Below, piece after piece: positions 11,170 to 23,062 of a stretch of DNA of 64,000 bases (positions are counted from its first letter, which is position 1; each line of letters starts with the position of its first letter). Origin of the DNA: Euonymus europaeus (lineage: Eukaryota; Streptophyta; Magnoliopsida; Celastrales; Celastraceae); the NCBI GenBank assembly GCA_963580455.1, contig OY756966.1, positions 20,649,001 through 20,713,000 on the forward strand. Reading direction: 5' to 3'. Below the pieces are notes generated by a model. It did not search any database. It was given only the letters and a program-made list of their open reading frames with translations, and was not told the origin of the DNA. Both the position numbers and the translations under genes were made by a program.

Positions 11170-11725
11170 AAACCCACTTAGTGGCAATAAAATAAATATT
11201 GAGATATTTAAAAGATACACCCACTTTAGGAATTTGGTATGATAGAAACTATAAGTTTGACCTACATGCATATAGTGACGTTGGTTATGAAGGTTGTAAG
11301 TTAGATAGAAAGAGTACAACTGGAATTTGTCAATTCCTAGGGAAGATGCTCATATGTTGATTTTCTAAAAAGTAAAATAGTGTTGCTTTAAGTACTATCG
11401 ATGCTGAGTATATGACCATTCGTAGTTGTACCACTCAAAGCATTGGACCACATATCTATACATTGTGATTAAATAAGTACAATCCATCTAAGTAAGAATC
11501 ATGTGCATCATGGTAAGGCCAAACATATAAATATTAGGCATCATTTTACAAGAGATCATGTGAATAAGGATGACCTTGTACTTGAGCATGTTGATAGTGA
11601 AGATAATATTGCTGAATTTTTTCCACAAAATCTTTATCCAAGGATAGATTTCAAAATCTTAGAAATGCTCTTGGTATGATATTGGAACATGTAAAGACCT
11701 TTAAGCATCACTGCCATACCAGTTT
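11170..11725 (+). pseudogene. SIRE/Maximus-like copia RNase H remnant
   Basis: The translation shows the ordered RNase H motifs of large copia elements: RYLKDTPTLGIWYDR, then YSDVGYEGCKLDRKSTTG, then SVALSTIDAEYM, then HINIRHHFTRDHV, and finally LRNALGM. Several in-frame stops (for example TAA in place of a lysine codon near 11188, TGA near 11352) and small indels break the frame. The acidic positions of the active site can still be seen in YSD and DAEY. No RT or integrase precedes it; upstream sequence has been lost. It is a decayed fragment with no expected product. Confidence 0.85.
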
Positions 11726-11872
11726 TCCTCAAAGTACCTAGTTCCTACATGTGACACCTACTTTTGTCAAAAAAAAATTCATATGGCTTCTTCTATTAGT
11801 TAATTGATTAAAATTAAACTAAAAGTATATGTAGCACACATAACACTTACTTCAGAATAATGTGTTCATTGA

Positions 11873-12390
11873 TGTAACGCCTCGACCCGAGAGTTATTTG
11901 GTACCATTAGGGATAAAAATGAGTTGGACCGTTCGCCGAAGGTTCGTTTAAGGCCAGGCTCGCGAGTTTGGACTCTCTTTCAAACTTGTTTGCTTAAACA
12001 GGCCAAGATTGAACTTACAAGAGCCCAACCTTTAGGCGCTAGGGCCTATATAGTATAATATATACATAATATATTATATATGTTAATATATCACATATGT
12101 TAGATTTTTAGGCGTGTTACTTGTTAGCCCTGCCTAAAGTATAGTTGCCTAGTTGCCCTAGAATTTAGGCATCACCATTTGCCGAATTCAATACTCTTAG
12201 TCTCTCATCAATCATATATGCTGCTCTTATCCTCAAGACTCAGATAATTGCCCTAGAATTTAGGAATCACCGCATCAATGCATGGAGTGAGAAATCCCAT
12301 TTTTTACAATTATGGTTAGTGTGCATCTGTGAGTGAAATGTGTGTATAATTTACAGTTATGGTTTTATTGTAAGACGAAGTAAAAAAATA
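11873..12390. repeat. Possible 5' fragment of a gypsy-type LTR and AT-rich spacer
   Basis: At 11874 a sequence beginning TGTAACGCCTCGACCCGAG has the typical opening of plant gypsy LTRs (compare TGTGATAACCTGACCC at 6892). No matching CGGG...TTACA end or target duplication was found downstream, so this is at most a truncated LTR. From 12050 onward the sequence is TA-rich with no coding signal until the hAT remnant. Confidence 0.35.
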
Positions 12391-12394
12391 TGAT

Positions 12395-13895
12395 TTGGAT
12401 TGCTCTTTACATTCAGCATATTTGTGATGGAAGATGTCCAAGCCGAAACTACCCCAGCCCCAGAACAAGAAGTTCAGCCCTCAAATATGGAAGTGGTGGA
12501 AGAGCAGGTAGTGCAAGAGGAGGAACAAGAGGAACAAGAACAAGAACAAGAAAAGGAAGGAGAGGGAGATGAAGGAGGAGAAAAAGATGCTAATCTGGAG
12601 CTTGATAATGAAAGAAAAAGAAAAAGATTTGAGGTTTGAGGTTTGGTGTGAATTTGAAGAGATCAAGGGACAAACAAATTTCAGTGCAAGCATTGCAATT
12701 TGCAAGGCACAACTTCGGGTCAATGGTGGCAGAACATGTCATTTCAAGGGACATTTAAATGAGTGTGTTTGAAGGAAGACCAATCAAAGAGGGCAAAGGA
12801 AATTGAGCTTCTATTCCGGTAAATCAATCAATAAGCACTCTACTTTAACTTTTTTAAAGTATGATTATAAGAAGATCAGGGAGAATATTGACCATTTCAT
12901 TATAATGCATGAGCATCCATTCTCTATTGTGGAGAAAGAGGGTTTCAATCTCATCATAAAATTAGTTCTCTAGAGTATAAACCATTTAGTCGTATCATTG
13001 CTCAAAGTGATTGCGTAAATGTGTGTGAGAGAGTGAAGAAGTTGAAGTCAATTCTTGAAAAATAGTCCAAATATCAATTTTACAATTGATATTTGGAGGT
13101 CTTATCAACAAATAGAGTACATGGTTGTTACAGGACACTTTATTGATGTTAATTGAAAATTGCAAAAAAAGGGTACTTAATTTTGTAAATGTACCACCTC
13201 CACGTGGTGGTGTTGATATTGTTGATGCTCTATTCACATGCATGACTGTAGGTTGAACTTCCTAGGTTCTCATCTCCTCCTAGCCCTAGCTGCATATCAT
13301 TGATGAATTCTTTAAGATTGAAAACAAAATGTACTCTTTTTCTGTAGATAATGCTTCCATAATGAGGTGGCTACTAGAACTCTGAAGAACACGCTTTTAA
13401 GAAATAAGAAATTGGTGCTTGATGGAAAATTGTTTCATGTTTGTTGTAGTGCACATATTTTGAATCTTTTAGTGAAAGATGGTATTGGTGCTATTGATGA
13501 TGTGATTTACAATGTGAGAGAGAGTTTCAAGTTCTTGAAATTTTTTGAAGCACAGTTTCTAAAGTTTATTGAAATAGTTAAGCAATTACAACTACCTACA
13601 AGGAAGTTGATGTTGGATACTCCAACATGTTGGAATTCAACTTATGAGATGTTGGCTCTTGCTCTAAATTCTAAGGATGCATTCACTGTTTTAAAAGAAA
13701 GAGAGTATTTTTATCATAATTGTCCAACTGATGAAGAATGGAAAATAATAGAAAATGTTTGTCAAATCTTATATATTTTTAATGCAATCCTTAATCTCAT
13801 CTCGAGAAGTGACTATCCAACTTCCAACTTATTTCTTTCTAAGATGTATAGAGTGAAATAAATTTTGAAAAAGGAGAGAGCTGAAGATAACAACA
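12395..13895 (+). pseudogene. hAT-family transposase remnant with BED zinc finger
   Basis: hAT transposases excise and reinsert hAT elements. The N-terminal part (12429-12775) has a glutamate/glutamine-rich acidic stretch followed by a BED-finger-like segment: VWCEFEEIK, then remnants of the two cysteines, then HLNECV. It is broken by a stop and a frameshift near 12637. Further fragments include NFTIDIW (about 13074) and SVDNAS (about 13340), which carries the usual first catalytic aspartate. The best-preserved stretch is 13367-13861 (164 residues), with CCSAHILNLLVKDG and TCWNSTYEML, matching the conserved CxxH and RW-type signatures (R is replaced by C). The frame ends at 13859-13861 in TAA. 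The C-terminal dimerisation domain is absent. Many stops; not functional. Terminal inverted repeats were not found. Confidence 0.85.
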
Positions 13896-14335
13896 TACAC
13901 ATCAAAACTACGGTGGAAACGGAAGTCCAAAGAGAGCTAAAGATAACAACGTCTCATCTCGATAAGAACTTTCATGCCTAGATTTAGTCCCTTCGGCTTT
14001 ATCCTAGTGGAAACGGAAGTCCAAATGGCTACTTGAGGAAAGGACTAGAACACTTGCCTCTGATCTTACTTTGAGTGCGAAGCTGACAACTACATTATTC
14101 TTGGTTGGATGTTTAATCTATGGAGGATCAAATTTATCATATGTTCATGTACAATGACATAATTTATGGTCTATGGACTGTGCTAAATAAGTTGTATGCT
14201 GAAGCAAAGTGTGACTATTGAATATTTGAGTCTCATTAAGATATTTTTGACTCCTCTCAAGTAGCCTTAAGACTCTCAGTTGTAAATTTTTTTTGGCATC
14301 TCAAGATACGAAGAGTTAGTCCAATATGAGGCTCT
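13896..14335. other. Spacer with short internal duplication
   Basis: The phrase GTGGAAACGGAAGTCCAAA occurs at about 13912 and 14009, and GAGAGCT(G/A)AAGATAACAAC at about 13877 and 13932. These give a small rearranged duplication following the hAT remnant. No gene is visible. Confidence 0.6.
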
Positions 14336-14339
14336 AGTT

Positions 14340-15960
14340 GTTCCAAATCAGATGAAATTTTCTACTCCTTCAAGCAACTGCCTATATTGTCAGCACTACC
14401 ATAATTTGGATCACTATATTGATCGTTGTTTTGAAATCCATATTCAGTTAAAACTACAATTCAACCATACCCAAAGCAATGGTTGAGGTGGAGGTCGCAG
14501 CTGAGGCACTCCTTTCACTAATGCTATTGTCGAGATGGATCATGGTTCTTATTCACCCTACTTGAGTTAACTTCAGTCTAAGATTGCTCAATCTCTAAAC
14601 TATGTTATTGTTATCTTACGTCATCATTGTTTATTTTACAAGACCTGACTTCAATGAAGATTTTTGGCAAGGAGTTTGAGCATGACAACCTCTACTACTT
14701 TAGAGAGTCACCTTCATCTGCCATCTCTTCCTCTATTCTTTAGGCTTTCGTAGTACCGATTTTAGATTCTTCTACTTTGTCTTCCTCTGTTTTTTCTCTT
14801 GATACTTTAGATTTGTGGCATGCCCATTTAGGCCATGGAAACTTTCACTATATATGTTCTCTTTTTTTATCTTTTAATAAAGCTTGCAAATCTTTTAAAT
14901 TTCATTGTCTAGTTTGCGAATTGTCCAAACATACTCGTAATTCAGATAGTTCTCACATGTATTGTTCTCCTGCTGCATTTGATCTTATTCATTTTTGATT
15001 TCTGGGGATCATCTTCCACTACTACTTTCTCTCAGAGTCGTTATTATGTGACCTTTATTGATGACTATATTTGATGTACTTAGGTTTATCTTATAAAGAA
15101 CAAATCTGAAATCTTTGTTCATTTCACTAATTTTCTTCACATTATTAAAAAACTCAATACAATACTGTTGTTTTTGCTATTTGGTCTAACAATGGCAGTG
15201 AATCTCTCTGCGACAAGTTTTGCATTTAGCTTGGTCAAAATGGGATTCTTCAATGGCTCATGTGCCTCTTTACACCTGAACTAAATGGTGTCACAAAACA
15301 TAAAAATTATCACATCATGTTAATTATATAATTTCTTTTTCGAGGTATGAATGTCCCTAAAAATTTCTAGCATGTAGTTGTTCTTATTGCCACACACCTT
15401 ATCAACCGTACGCCGAGTTATGCAATTCAAAGCTCAAAACCCCTTCATGTCCTTTGGTCAGGTACCACATTGTTTCCTTTTCTTTCTTGTATGTTTCGGT
15501 GTACCTGCTACATTCCAAATCACAATTCTTGCCATTCCAAACTTGATGATAAATCCATTTGATGTATTTTTGTCAAGTATTCTTCTATGTGTAAAGGTTA
15601 TCGATGTTATAATCCATTCGCTCATTTCTTTTATCACTCATTGGATGTTACTTTTTTGAAGACTGTTCCCTTTTTTTTCGAGAGTCTTGTACTCTCAAAA
15701 CCAACTTTGGAGCCTCCTATCATGATCCCTAATCATTCATTGACTCCACAACCCACCTTATACATGAGTCCCCTTCTACTTCTTCTTCTTCTTATTCTTA
15801 CTCCATTGCTACTAGTAGCGTGCCTTCTCTAGTTCCTTATGATCAAGCCTATACTCGACAACCATCCGCTCTTGCCCCTCTGTGAATGTCTTCTCCAAAA
15901 TTAGGTAACTCTTCTTCTCATATTTTCTCAATTTCTAACAAAATTTATACATTATTAGGT
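14340..15960 (+). pseudogene. Second Ty1/copia gag-pol remnant
   Basis: A zinc-knuckle-like CLYCQHYHNLDHYIDRCF is encoded at about 14379-14432. A pre-integrase segment LDLWHAHLGHGNFHYICSL follows in the open stretch 14777-14998. Integrase pieces come next: SQSRYYVTFIDDY (about 15030-15070), an N-N-G-S-E segment replacing the second aspartate region, and HLINRTPSY (about 15393-15420). The LDDKSIxCIFVKYSSM/KGYRCYNP segment (about 15541-15620) is the integrase-to-RT connector. Frameshifts interrupt every few dozen codons, including at the first catalytic aspartate (about 14990-15000). No reverse transcriptase core was found. The fragment is unrelated in detail to the element at 1557-6563 and much older. 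No LTRs were found. Confidence 0.85.
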
Positions 15961-16019
15961 ATTCAATTTCCATCAATCTCTAATCGACTGGATTAAAGAT
16001 ACTGGATGCAATTTAGGAT

Positions 16020-16885
16020 ACATTGTTGTCATTAAAAGGTAAGAGACTAGTCTAATCGAGAAGAGTCCTAGACCATTGTTCCAATGTTATCGTGGTGGGA
16101 CGTATAGAAGCAATAAAACCTCCACGGAGACAACAAGCACAAAAAAAAGATTTTCCTTTCGAAGTGAGAAGGGTGAAAATGCGAACAAGTGAGGACTGGA
16201 TGATAAGGGTCGTATGCAGAATACATAATCATGTCCCCACTTCATATATGGAGGGACATTCATACCAGTCAACTCTTCGATTCCAAAAATACAATTGATG
16301 CAACATTTGTCTATGAAAAATGTGAAGCCACGAGATATCTTGACATCATTGAAGAAGCAAAATTCGGACAACGTTTCTACCATTAGGTCCATATGCAATA
16401 CACGCTAGAAACATCGGATAATAGAGAAAACTGGTAAAATCATATGCAAGTTGTCATGTCATTCCAACAACATGAAGGATAGATTTTTGAGATTCGAAAA
16501 AATGTGGTAACTAATGAGCTTGAAGATTTATTTTTTTCACATCCAGGATCATTAGAGCAATAGTGTGCATTTCCTCACGTGTTATTGATGAACACAACAT
16601 ATAAAATAAAACAAATAGGTATATGTTGCCTCTCTTGAGATTGTCAACGTGACTTTCACTAATATGACATTGTGAATAACATTCGTGTTCATGCACTCAG
16701 AAAAGTATTCAGGAAACAGTTTATGCGAGAACCAGGACATGGTAAATTCAGTCTTTTAAGAAAGTTAAGGAAGATAATCACACCATCAATAATTTCAATT
16801 CGTGAATCTACTGTTAAGATAAACACTTGTGGACGTCCCTCCATGAAAAAAGTTGCATCAAATACTCATGGTAATCCAACTTAAT
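16020..16885 (+). pseudogene. Mutator-like (MuDR/FAR1-type) transposase remnant
   Basis: Fragments match the N-terminal FAR1-type DNA-binding part of MULE transposases: a CPF-like KKDFPFEVRRVKMRTSEDW followed by VVCRIHNHVPTSYMEGHSY (16092-16300). Next come KPRDILTSLKKQNSDNVSTI, an EIVNVTFTNMT segment (about 16640-16665) that corresponds to the EIVGVTSTDMTF of related transposases, and ALRKVFRKQFMREPGHGKF (16686-16740). Stops and frameshifts are frequent and the catalytic DDE core is mostly missing. The protein C-terminus continues into an OTU-like domain (next feature), a known architecture in some plant MULEs. Terminal inverted repeats were not identified. Confidence 0.75.
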
Positions 16886-17079
16886 TCCCTAATTCCCTTT
16901 ATTCTTGGAAACCAAGCAGACATAGTTATTTGTTTGGAGGCCCCGCCTCGAACAATCGGGAAGATATATCTGCTCGTGCTAATACAACTACATTTGATTT
17001 TATTAAGCTAGATATTTTCTAGTTCCAGGAACCAGTGAGACGCAGTTGCTCCTATATTCCATACAACTACACTGTACAT

Positions 17080-17690
17080 ATCTATGTTTGTCAGTTTCAA
17101 CCTATACTTCATCCTTACATTATGCATGTACAAGATGTAAAACTTGATGAAAATTGAAGCTTTCAAGCGATAGCTATCTGTCTTAGTATTCTTGAAGATG
17201 CATAGCCAACTATCTGGTATAACTTAATACAAGAGTTGCACATATTTAGGAAAGAGTATGTTGCAGTATTTGGCGGTGATGACCAGTGGATTCATATTTA
17301 CAACCCACTAAACTTCTTTGCATTAGATAAAGGAGCATTGATTGAGCATTAAATGATTATATCAAACATGGGTCTCTTGATTGCTTCAAAGTTCAATGTG
17401 ATATTACACGTTCTAAGTGCTACACATAAATTGATGTATTTTTCACATCAATCTACTCCACCACCGACGTATCAACATGTTGCCATCGCTATCGAATACG
17501 TATATGATAATCACTATGTCCATGTTGCATTAATAGAGGGTTACCCGATACCTCGCATTACGCCTCGATGGGTTCACTTCAGGCATGATTATGTAGCTGC
17601 ATAGGTTATCCCATATGCAGAGCGAATTGATGCGTACATGCAACATCTGCGTTCTAGTTTTCCTTTTGAAACCATTGTTGTGGAATATTA
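17080..17690 (+). pseudogene. OTU-like cysteine protease domain of the MULE, catalytic Cys codon mutated
   Basis: OTU domains are deubiquitinase-fold cysteine proteases and are carried at the C-terminus of some MULE transposases. The frame shows VKLDEN, then a stop, then SFQAIAICLS (17137-17187), matching the DGNC(S/G)FRA active-site motif. The codon of the expected nucleophilic cysteine is TGA at 17155-17157. Downstream come YVAVFGGDDQWIHIYNPLNFF (17260-17320), MGLLIASKFNVILHVLS (17371-17420) and YQHVAIAIEYV...HYVHVALIEGYPIP (17470-17552), the latter with the histidine expected for the catalytic pair. More stops lie at 17200, 17350 and 17602. The domain is clearly recognisable but dead. Confidence 0.8.
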
Positions 17691-17699
17691 AGAATGTAA

Positions 17700-18810
17700 C
17701 ATGTGTTAATACGTTTGAATAAGTTTGTTTAAAATATCCAAGATTTTTGCCTTTAATTAATACTAGCTTATAAATTAATAGTAAATATATCTTGTTTCGA
17801 TTAATATAATAATTGTATTTGTTGAGTCATATTGTACAAGAGACTTAGAGGTAAATCTAACCCCATTAATCGCTGTAAGGGATGGATTTAATTCCAATGG
17901 CAAGCAAGCCTAGTGGCTGAATTTAGCCTACTAAAGATGGATTACAATCAAGAGAACTAAAAAAATACATTTTATTCATAATTATAATAATGTAAAATCT
18001 TCACCATATTAAAATAATAAATTAATTTACAATATTGATAATTATAAGAATCATTTACCGAAACCACCACAGCCACTCAATTTTCATATTTTTGTTGTAT
18101 TGGCTAAAGTCAAAAGACCATCATCTCCATCCCCTCTCTGGTTTATTTTGAAAAAATTCAAATCCACTAAAATTCTAAAATTTTATCAGATTAACGATAA
18201 ACGATCAAACCCTAGAAATGGCTATTTTGTGCTCCATGTTCATCAGATTGGATGAGGATCGAATTTAGAAATGGTGATTTTGTGATTTGCAAAAGTTATT
18301 GTAGGTTAAACCGGGGGGTGGGGGATAGTCATACGTAACTCCTTCCACTCTATCTTAGCAAAACATCAGTTTTCAGTAACACGTTCAGTAACTGATGTGG
18401 TTCTTTTTTCACTAAAAACAAAAATTTCACTCTAAGTTAATGATCCACCACCCACATTCAATATCTGATGTCGGTTGTCGAAGCCTCCTCTACTTTGCAA
18501 GGACAAGTGTAGGTTTTCTTGACTTAATTGGTGGTTGGCTGATTCTGGCTCAACAATCAAAAGTTTTTCTAATCGTCCAAGTCTTGTCAACTTTTTTCAT
18601 ATAAGTAGGCATAATAGATCTCTAGAGTGAGTTTATGTTGTAACTAGGTTAGGTGCATTTAACCATACCATTTAAATTGTAATGGGGTATGATTATTTGG
18701 CTCATTTTCTTTGGTTGTGAATGGAAAGATTTTTTTCATAGAAAAGAAAAGAAAATATGTCAGGTTAGCTTAATTAAGGAACCAAGAGTTGAGGCCCAAC
18801 TTAATGAGAC
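17700..18810. other. AT-rich spacer
   Basis: No gene recognised. The sequence is AT-rich with short pyrimidine tracts. It separates the MULE remnant from the PIF element whose left target triplet is 18811-18813. The short phrase AGAAATGG(C/T)(T/G)ATTTTGTG occurs twice (about 18216 and 18267). Confidence 0.5.
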
Positions 18811-19343
18811 TAACGGGTCGTTTGGTATTGAGAATGGTTTGAGAGGCAATGAGAATGAGAATGAGAATGAAATTGTGTTTTGTCCATTATGCCCTTCTTT
18901 GATAATTATGGATAATCAACATATTTCATTTTATCATTTATAATTATATAATTAACAAATTAAAACAACTTAATAAAATTATATATATTAAAAAATTAAA
19001 ATGAATATAAAATAATAATATATTAATTAATATTCAAATTAAAATACTTGTTATGCTAATGTAATCCATCTTAAGATAATCCAAAATATTACATCATCAT
19101 TTTATCAAAATATTAGCACTACTGAACCAAAATATTACATCATCATGTTATCAAAATATTAGCACTACCCAACCATTTTCTAAACTATTTCATAGACTAC
19201 CATTGAAGTCATGCCATTGGGTAAGTAATTCATAAACGACTCAAATAGTCAAGTACAAAAGCAGCTCGGTGCTCAATGGGCACTGCAAAATACATTGCCA
19301 GTGCTGCTTCATCTGCTCCAAGCTTAGGACCAATCGTAAAGAT

Positions 19344-20297
19344 TTAACAGGCATCTAGTCCGAGTGTCATTAACTCATTAAGAAATGAGTCTCGCTGATT
19401 CATCATATGGAATTCTTCTTTGTTCAATTCTTTGCAAGCCTTTTCAAGATGCTCACTTAGACTTGTAGCTGCATCACGAATTGCATCCTCCATACCCTGT
19501 GTGCGACGTCTTTTCCTCATTTTGTTCGATCCAAAATTGCCGGTGTCCTTGCCAATAGATGCTTGTCCAACCGAAAATGTTTCATCAGTTTGGTCAACAT
19601 GTGTGTCATCCATCACTGGAGTGTATACATCATCATCTTCATATTCTTGATCATCATCATCATTCCCATTTGAAGTGTCATTTGGCATAACAACATTATT
19701 TCCTCTTGCTTGATCTTTACCAAAAATCAATTGCAATGACTCAAAATAAGGAAGCCTTTTGTTTCTAAAGGGCTTGGCCTTGGGATGAGACTCCATCAAA
19801 TTAAACAATACATGAACAATGAGGGAGTAACCAGAACTCAGCAAGCATCCACAATATGTCTTGTAACATAAATTAAAAACTCATTCGACACTTTGTAAAC
19901 AGCACCAACAATTTATACTTTGTAATAGACAACATTTAAATAAAGAAATTCATCTCCAAGTATGCCTCCCATACTGAAGGCTCAGCTGTCATAAGCTGGT
20001 TTTCAGAAATCCCATCCAAACCCACTTGTGTTTGTCCCATAAATCATCTCATGTACAATACTGAAATCTGCTTTCATAGTCTTGAGTCATGCTCATTATA
20101 TGAGGTTTAATTCTGAGATCTGCTGTAGGTAACTTGATCTTGAGTGCATCCTCAATAATCTTCAGGTACCCTGATCGAAACCCATTGTCAGCGTTATGGG
20201 TTCCCTTGTTGTGCAAATCAACCAATGCATCTACAAGAGCTTGATCTTGCTCAAAGGCCCATTTGTGCTTATTCTTATCTGCCATCACTTGTAACAA
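19344..20297 (-). pseudogene. PIF/Harbinger ORF1, Myb/SANT-like DNA-binding protein
   Basis: In PIF/Pong elements this partner protein helps the transposase bind the element ends and enter the nucleus. The first block (20297-20049) reads WAFEQDQALVDALVDLHNKG, then ADNGFRSGYL, then IKLPTADLRIKPHI, the plant Myb/SANT-like (Myb_DNA-bind_3 type) domain with its opening tryptophan. The frame is then broken: HEMIYGTNTSGFGWD and AEPSVWEAYLE lie in different frames near 20040-19940, and stops follow. The second block (19844-19344) has HPKAKPFRNKRLPYFESLQLIFGKD, the usual linker after the Myb domain, then an acidic stretch, a basic RKRRR cluster and a helical C-terminus. Known family; this copy is a pseudogene or needs an unrecognised intron near 19850-20050. 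Confidence 0.8.
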
Positions 20298-20779
20298 ACA
20301 AAAAACACAGCATATCTATTTTATAAATACACACAAAGCTCCAAAATCCATAAACTAATGTAGAAAAAAAAATTCAGACTGCACCAAAATGATTACAACA
20401 TAGAAAATTCCAGCAGAACCAGAGAAAAATCCAGCATAACCACTATGTAATCTTCAACCATAATTTATCCAAAATCATAATGTTCATCAATTCTCAACTC
20501 AGGTAAATACATCATAGAAGCTCTCAACTATTTGCATCCTAATAATTGAAAAGCGGCAGCTGTATAAGTAGGCAACAATGGCTGCAAGTAGTAAAAAACC
20601 CATATGAATACACTGAATAGTAAAATTCGAATAGAATACACTGAATAATAAAATTCCAACATTGACAAAAAGCTCCAAAGTGCTTACATTATAGTCATTG
20701 AAATGGGAAAATTGAAAACATCTTAAATAAAATAGTCCTCAATACAATAGTTTGTCAAATAGAAAAATTGAGTGAACAC

Positions 20780-22182
20780 ATTATTCATTTCTTATAGCAT
20801 TCCAATAAGTGAACATCTCGTTAGCAAGTTGTTCCCTCCAATTTGTCCATGCATCGCTAATCTCTATTGTTTGTATGAGATCATCATCCCCCTCACCATC
20901 TCCATCATCAACATTGCCATCCTCATGTATGTCGTTTTATATTGGATCCTCACTCATTTGTCTCCTAATAAAGTTGTGCAAGAGACAACACACAATAATA
21001 ATTCGGTTGTGAGTTTTGATAGGATATCATGAAGGACTCCTAAGAATTGCCCAACGCGACTTCAACAAACCAATACAGCGTTCAACGACATTGCGTGCGA
21101 AAGAGTGTTTATAATTAAAGTATTCACGAGGAGTTTGTGGTTGGTGTCCTTGCCTCTAATCATTTAAATGATATCGTTGATCTCTAAATGGTGCCAAAAA
21201 TCCTTACTATTCTCATATCCAGCATCGACAAGATAGTAACAACCTGAAAATGAGACATTGCATAGTAAATTTTAGTTATGAAAGTTAACAAATCCAATTG
21301 AAATTGGATTATATAAAACATATATATGCCTCACCCTAAGGGACTTTGAATCCATTAGGCCTACTAATGGCATCACGTAGGACTCTCTCGTCAGCGGCTA
21401 AACCTTCCAAACCGGGAAAGACACAAATAACCTCCAAGTCTTGAGCATATGCAATCATGACATTAGTTGATATGTCACCCTTTCGATTTCGATATCTAGG
21501 TTTATCATTTACAGACACTCTAACTCCGATATGTGTTCCGTCTACTGCTCCAAGGCAATTCTAATAAAAGTAGAGAAAACCAATGACACATAATTTAATA
21601 AGAACCAATCTAAAAAAAGAAATTTTGTAATGTAGTTTTTAGAAATACCTATACCTTAAACCACTTCCACCTAGCATCACTCGAATTCTTAGGAACCGGC
21701 TTAGGCCTTTTCAGTAGCTCCCCATGCAAACGATTCACAGCTTTTAACACATTGTTTAAAAGCCTACTTATAGTCTCTCCAGAACTCTTAAAATCAACTT
21801 TCACAACACGATTTTTAACATGATGTGCAATGATGTGAAGGAACATGGCCACTTGTTCATCAATTAACATATTGTTTGTATGTTTCAACCCTCCTACTGT
21901 TTCTAACATGGAACAAAGATTCCAAAAAGCTAATCTATTCATTCTAATCTCATCTACAGAGGTTTTATCACTGTGATAAACCCATTCCCTAACCTTCAAC
22001 ATTTTAGCCATTTGATTAACAACATAAGCTCTAGGCTTTTCAATGAAGTGATGGGTTGTAGCATTGCTAATGAGGATGAAGAAATAGACAATTCGCATTA
22101 TTAGAGAAATCATAAGCTTGATAACTCTCAACTTCCTTTGTCTATTAACATGGTTCATGCTCAAACCCAATCTGGCCATCAC
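20780..22182 (-). pseudogene. PIF/Harbinger transposase (DDE_4 type), degraded
   Basis: This enzyme cuts and pastes the element. The first exon (22182-21655) has the N-terminal helical region with RLAFWNLCSMLETVGGL and a helix-turn-helix-like SSGETISRLLNNVLKAV. It ends at a donor AAG|GTATAG (about 21653). The next exon starts at about 21560 with NCLGAVDGTHIGVRVSVNDK, carrying the first catalytic Asp (codon 21540-21542). GLEGLAADERVLRDAI carries the second Asp. A third exon opens at about 21242 (CYYLVDAGYENSK), and NVVERCIGLLKSRW carries the catalytic Glu near 21081. Breaks: a TAG after FKVP (about 21340), a frameshift at about 21205 and a TAG replacing Trp after HLND (about 21165). Catalytic residues are all still present. 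Confidence 0.85.
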
Positions 22183-22267
22183 TGCATAGAAGTAAAATCA
22201 CAATAACATATAAATAGATACTTGAGAAAAACCCAAATATTTCAGAAGCTATTGATCCAGGGCATGT

Positions 22268-22492
22268 GTATTCACCAATCAATCTACCGTATGAGTTTAA
22301 ACAGTGGCAATGAATACATATGCCCTGGATTGTATTCACCAATCAATCTACCGTATGAGTTTAAACAGTGGCAATGAATCGATGCTCAATCACATTAACA
22401 GAAGCAAAGTAACATTAACAGAAGCAATTGATCCAGGGTATGTGTATTCGCCAATCAATCTACGGTATGAGTTTAAACAGTGGCAATGAATC
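22268..22492. repeat. Three 49-bp direct repeats inside the PIF element
   Basis: The phrase GTATTC(A/G)CCAATCAATC...GGCAATGAAT occurs at 22268-22316, 22332-22380 and 22444-22492, each preceded by a CCAGGG or CCTGG segment. Between copies two and three a short AACATTAACAGAAGCAA duplication is seen. They lie upstream of the transposase start and may be leader or promoter repeats. Confidence 0.85.
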
Positions 22493-22691
22493 GATGCTCA
22501 ATAATAGGGAAAGCAACAAAAATTAACAAGGGAACCATGTAATCCAATGTAATGCAGAAGCACACAACAAATCGAGAAGAAAACCATAGGAAATTGAAAG
22601 CAGAATCACGATTTGAAATAGAAGAGAACGACATACCTGAGAGGGGCTTCTCGATGTCTACAATCTGTCTGGAGAAATTGACGATCTCTTC

Positions 22692-22838
22692 CACTTGTGT
22701 TCGACGCCTCTTGTCTAAATCGATGACCTAGGGCACCTGTGTTTGACGCCTCTTCTCTGAATCGAAGACCTAGGGCACATGTGTTCGATGCCTCTTCTCT
22801 GAATCGAAGACCTAGGGCACTTGTGTTCGACGCCTCTA
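22692..22838. repeat. 42-bp minisatellite in the PIF element
   Basis: Three full units and a partial fourth start at 22692, 22734, 22776 and 22818, each CAC(T/C/A)TGTGTT(C/T)GA(C/T)GCCTCT. As 42 is divisible by three, every frame stays open, so the minus-strand open frames here are translated repeats (14-residue period) and not evidence for a gene. Confidence 0.9.
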
Positions 22839-23062
22839 CCCTTTGTTTGCCAACCTTGATCGGATGGATGAGCTTCATCTAATCTAACGGTAATTAAAAC
22901 TTTCATGGAAGGACAAAATAGTCATTTTCGTGCCTATTCCATGTGGAATAGTTCATTCCCACATAAAAATGTGGAAATGAAAATTGATGAGAGAGAGATG
23001 AGGGAATGGAATGGATCCCTCTTTTTTTTTTTGCACCAAATAATGGAATGGGATACCCCATT

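Noticed and set aside
12400..12639. Glutamate/glutamine-rich 79-codon frame as a separate gene
   Set aside because: It continues, with frameshifts, into a BED-finger-like segment and hAT fragments, so it is the N-terminus of the transposase remnant.
22606..22906. Arginine/serine-rich repeat protein on the minus strand
   Set aside because: Explained by the 42-bp minisatellite, whose length keeps every frame open.
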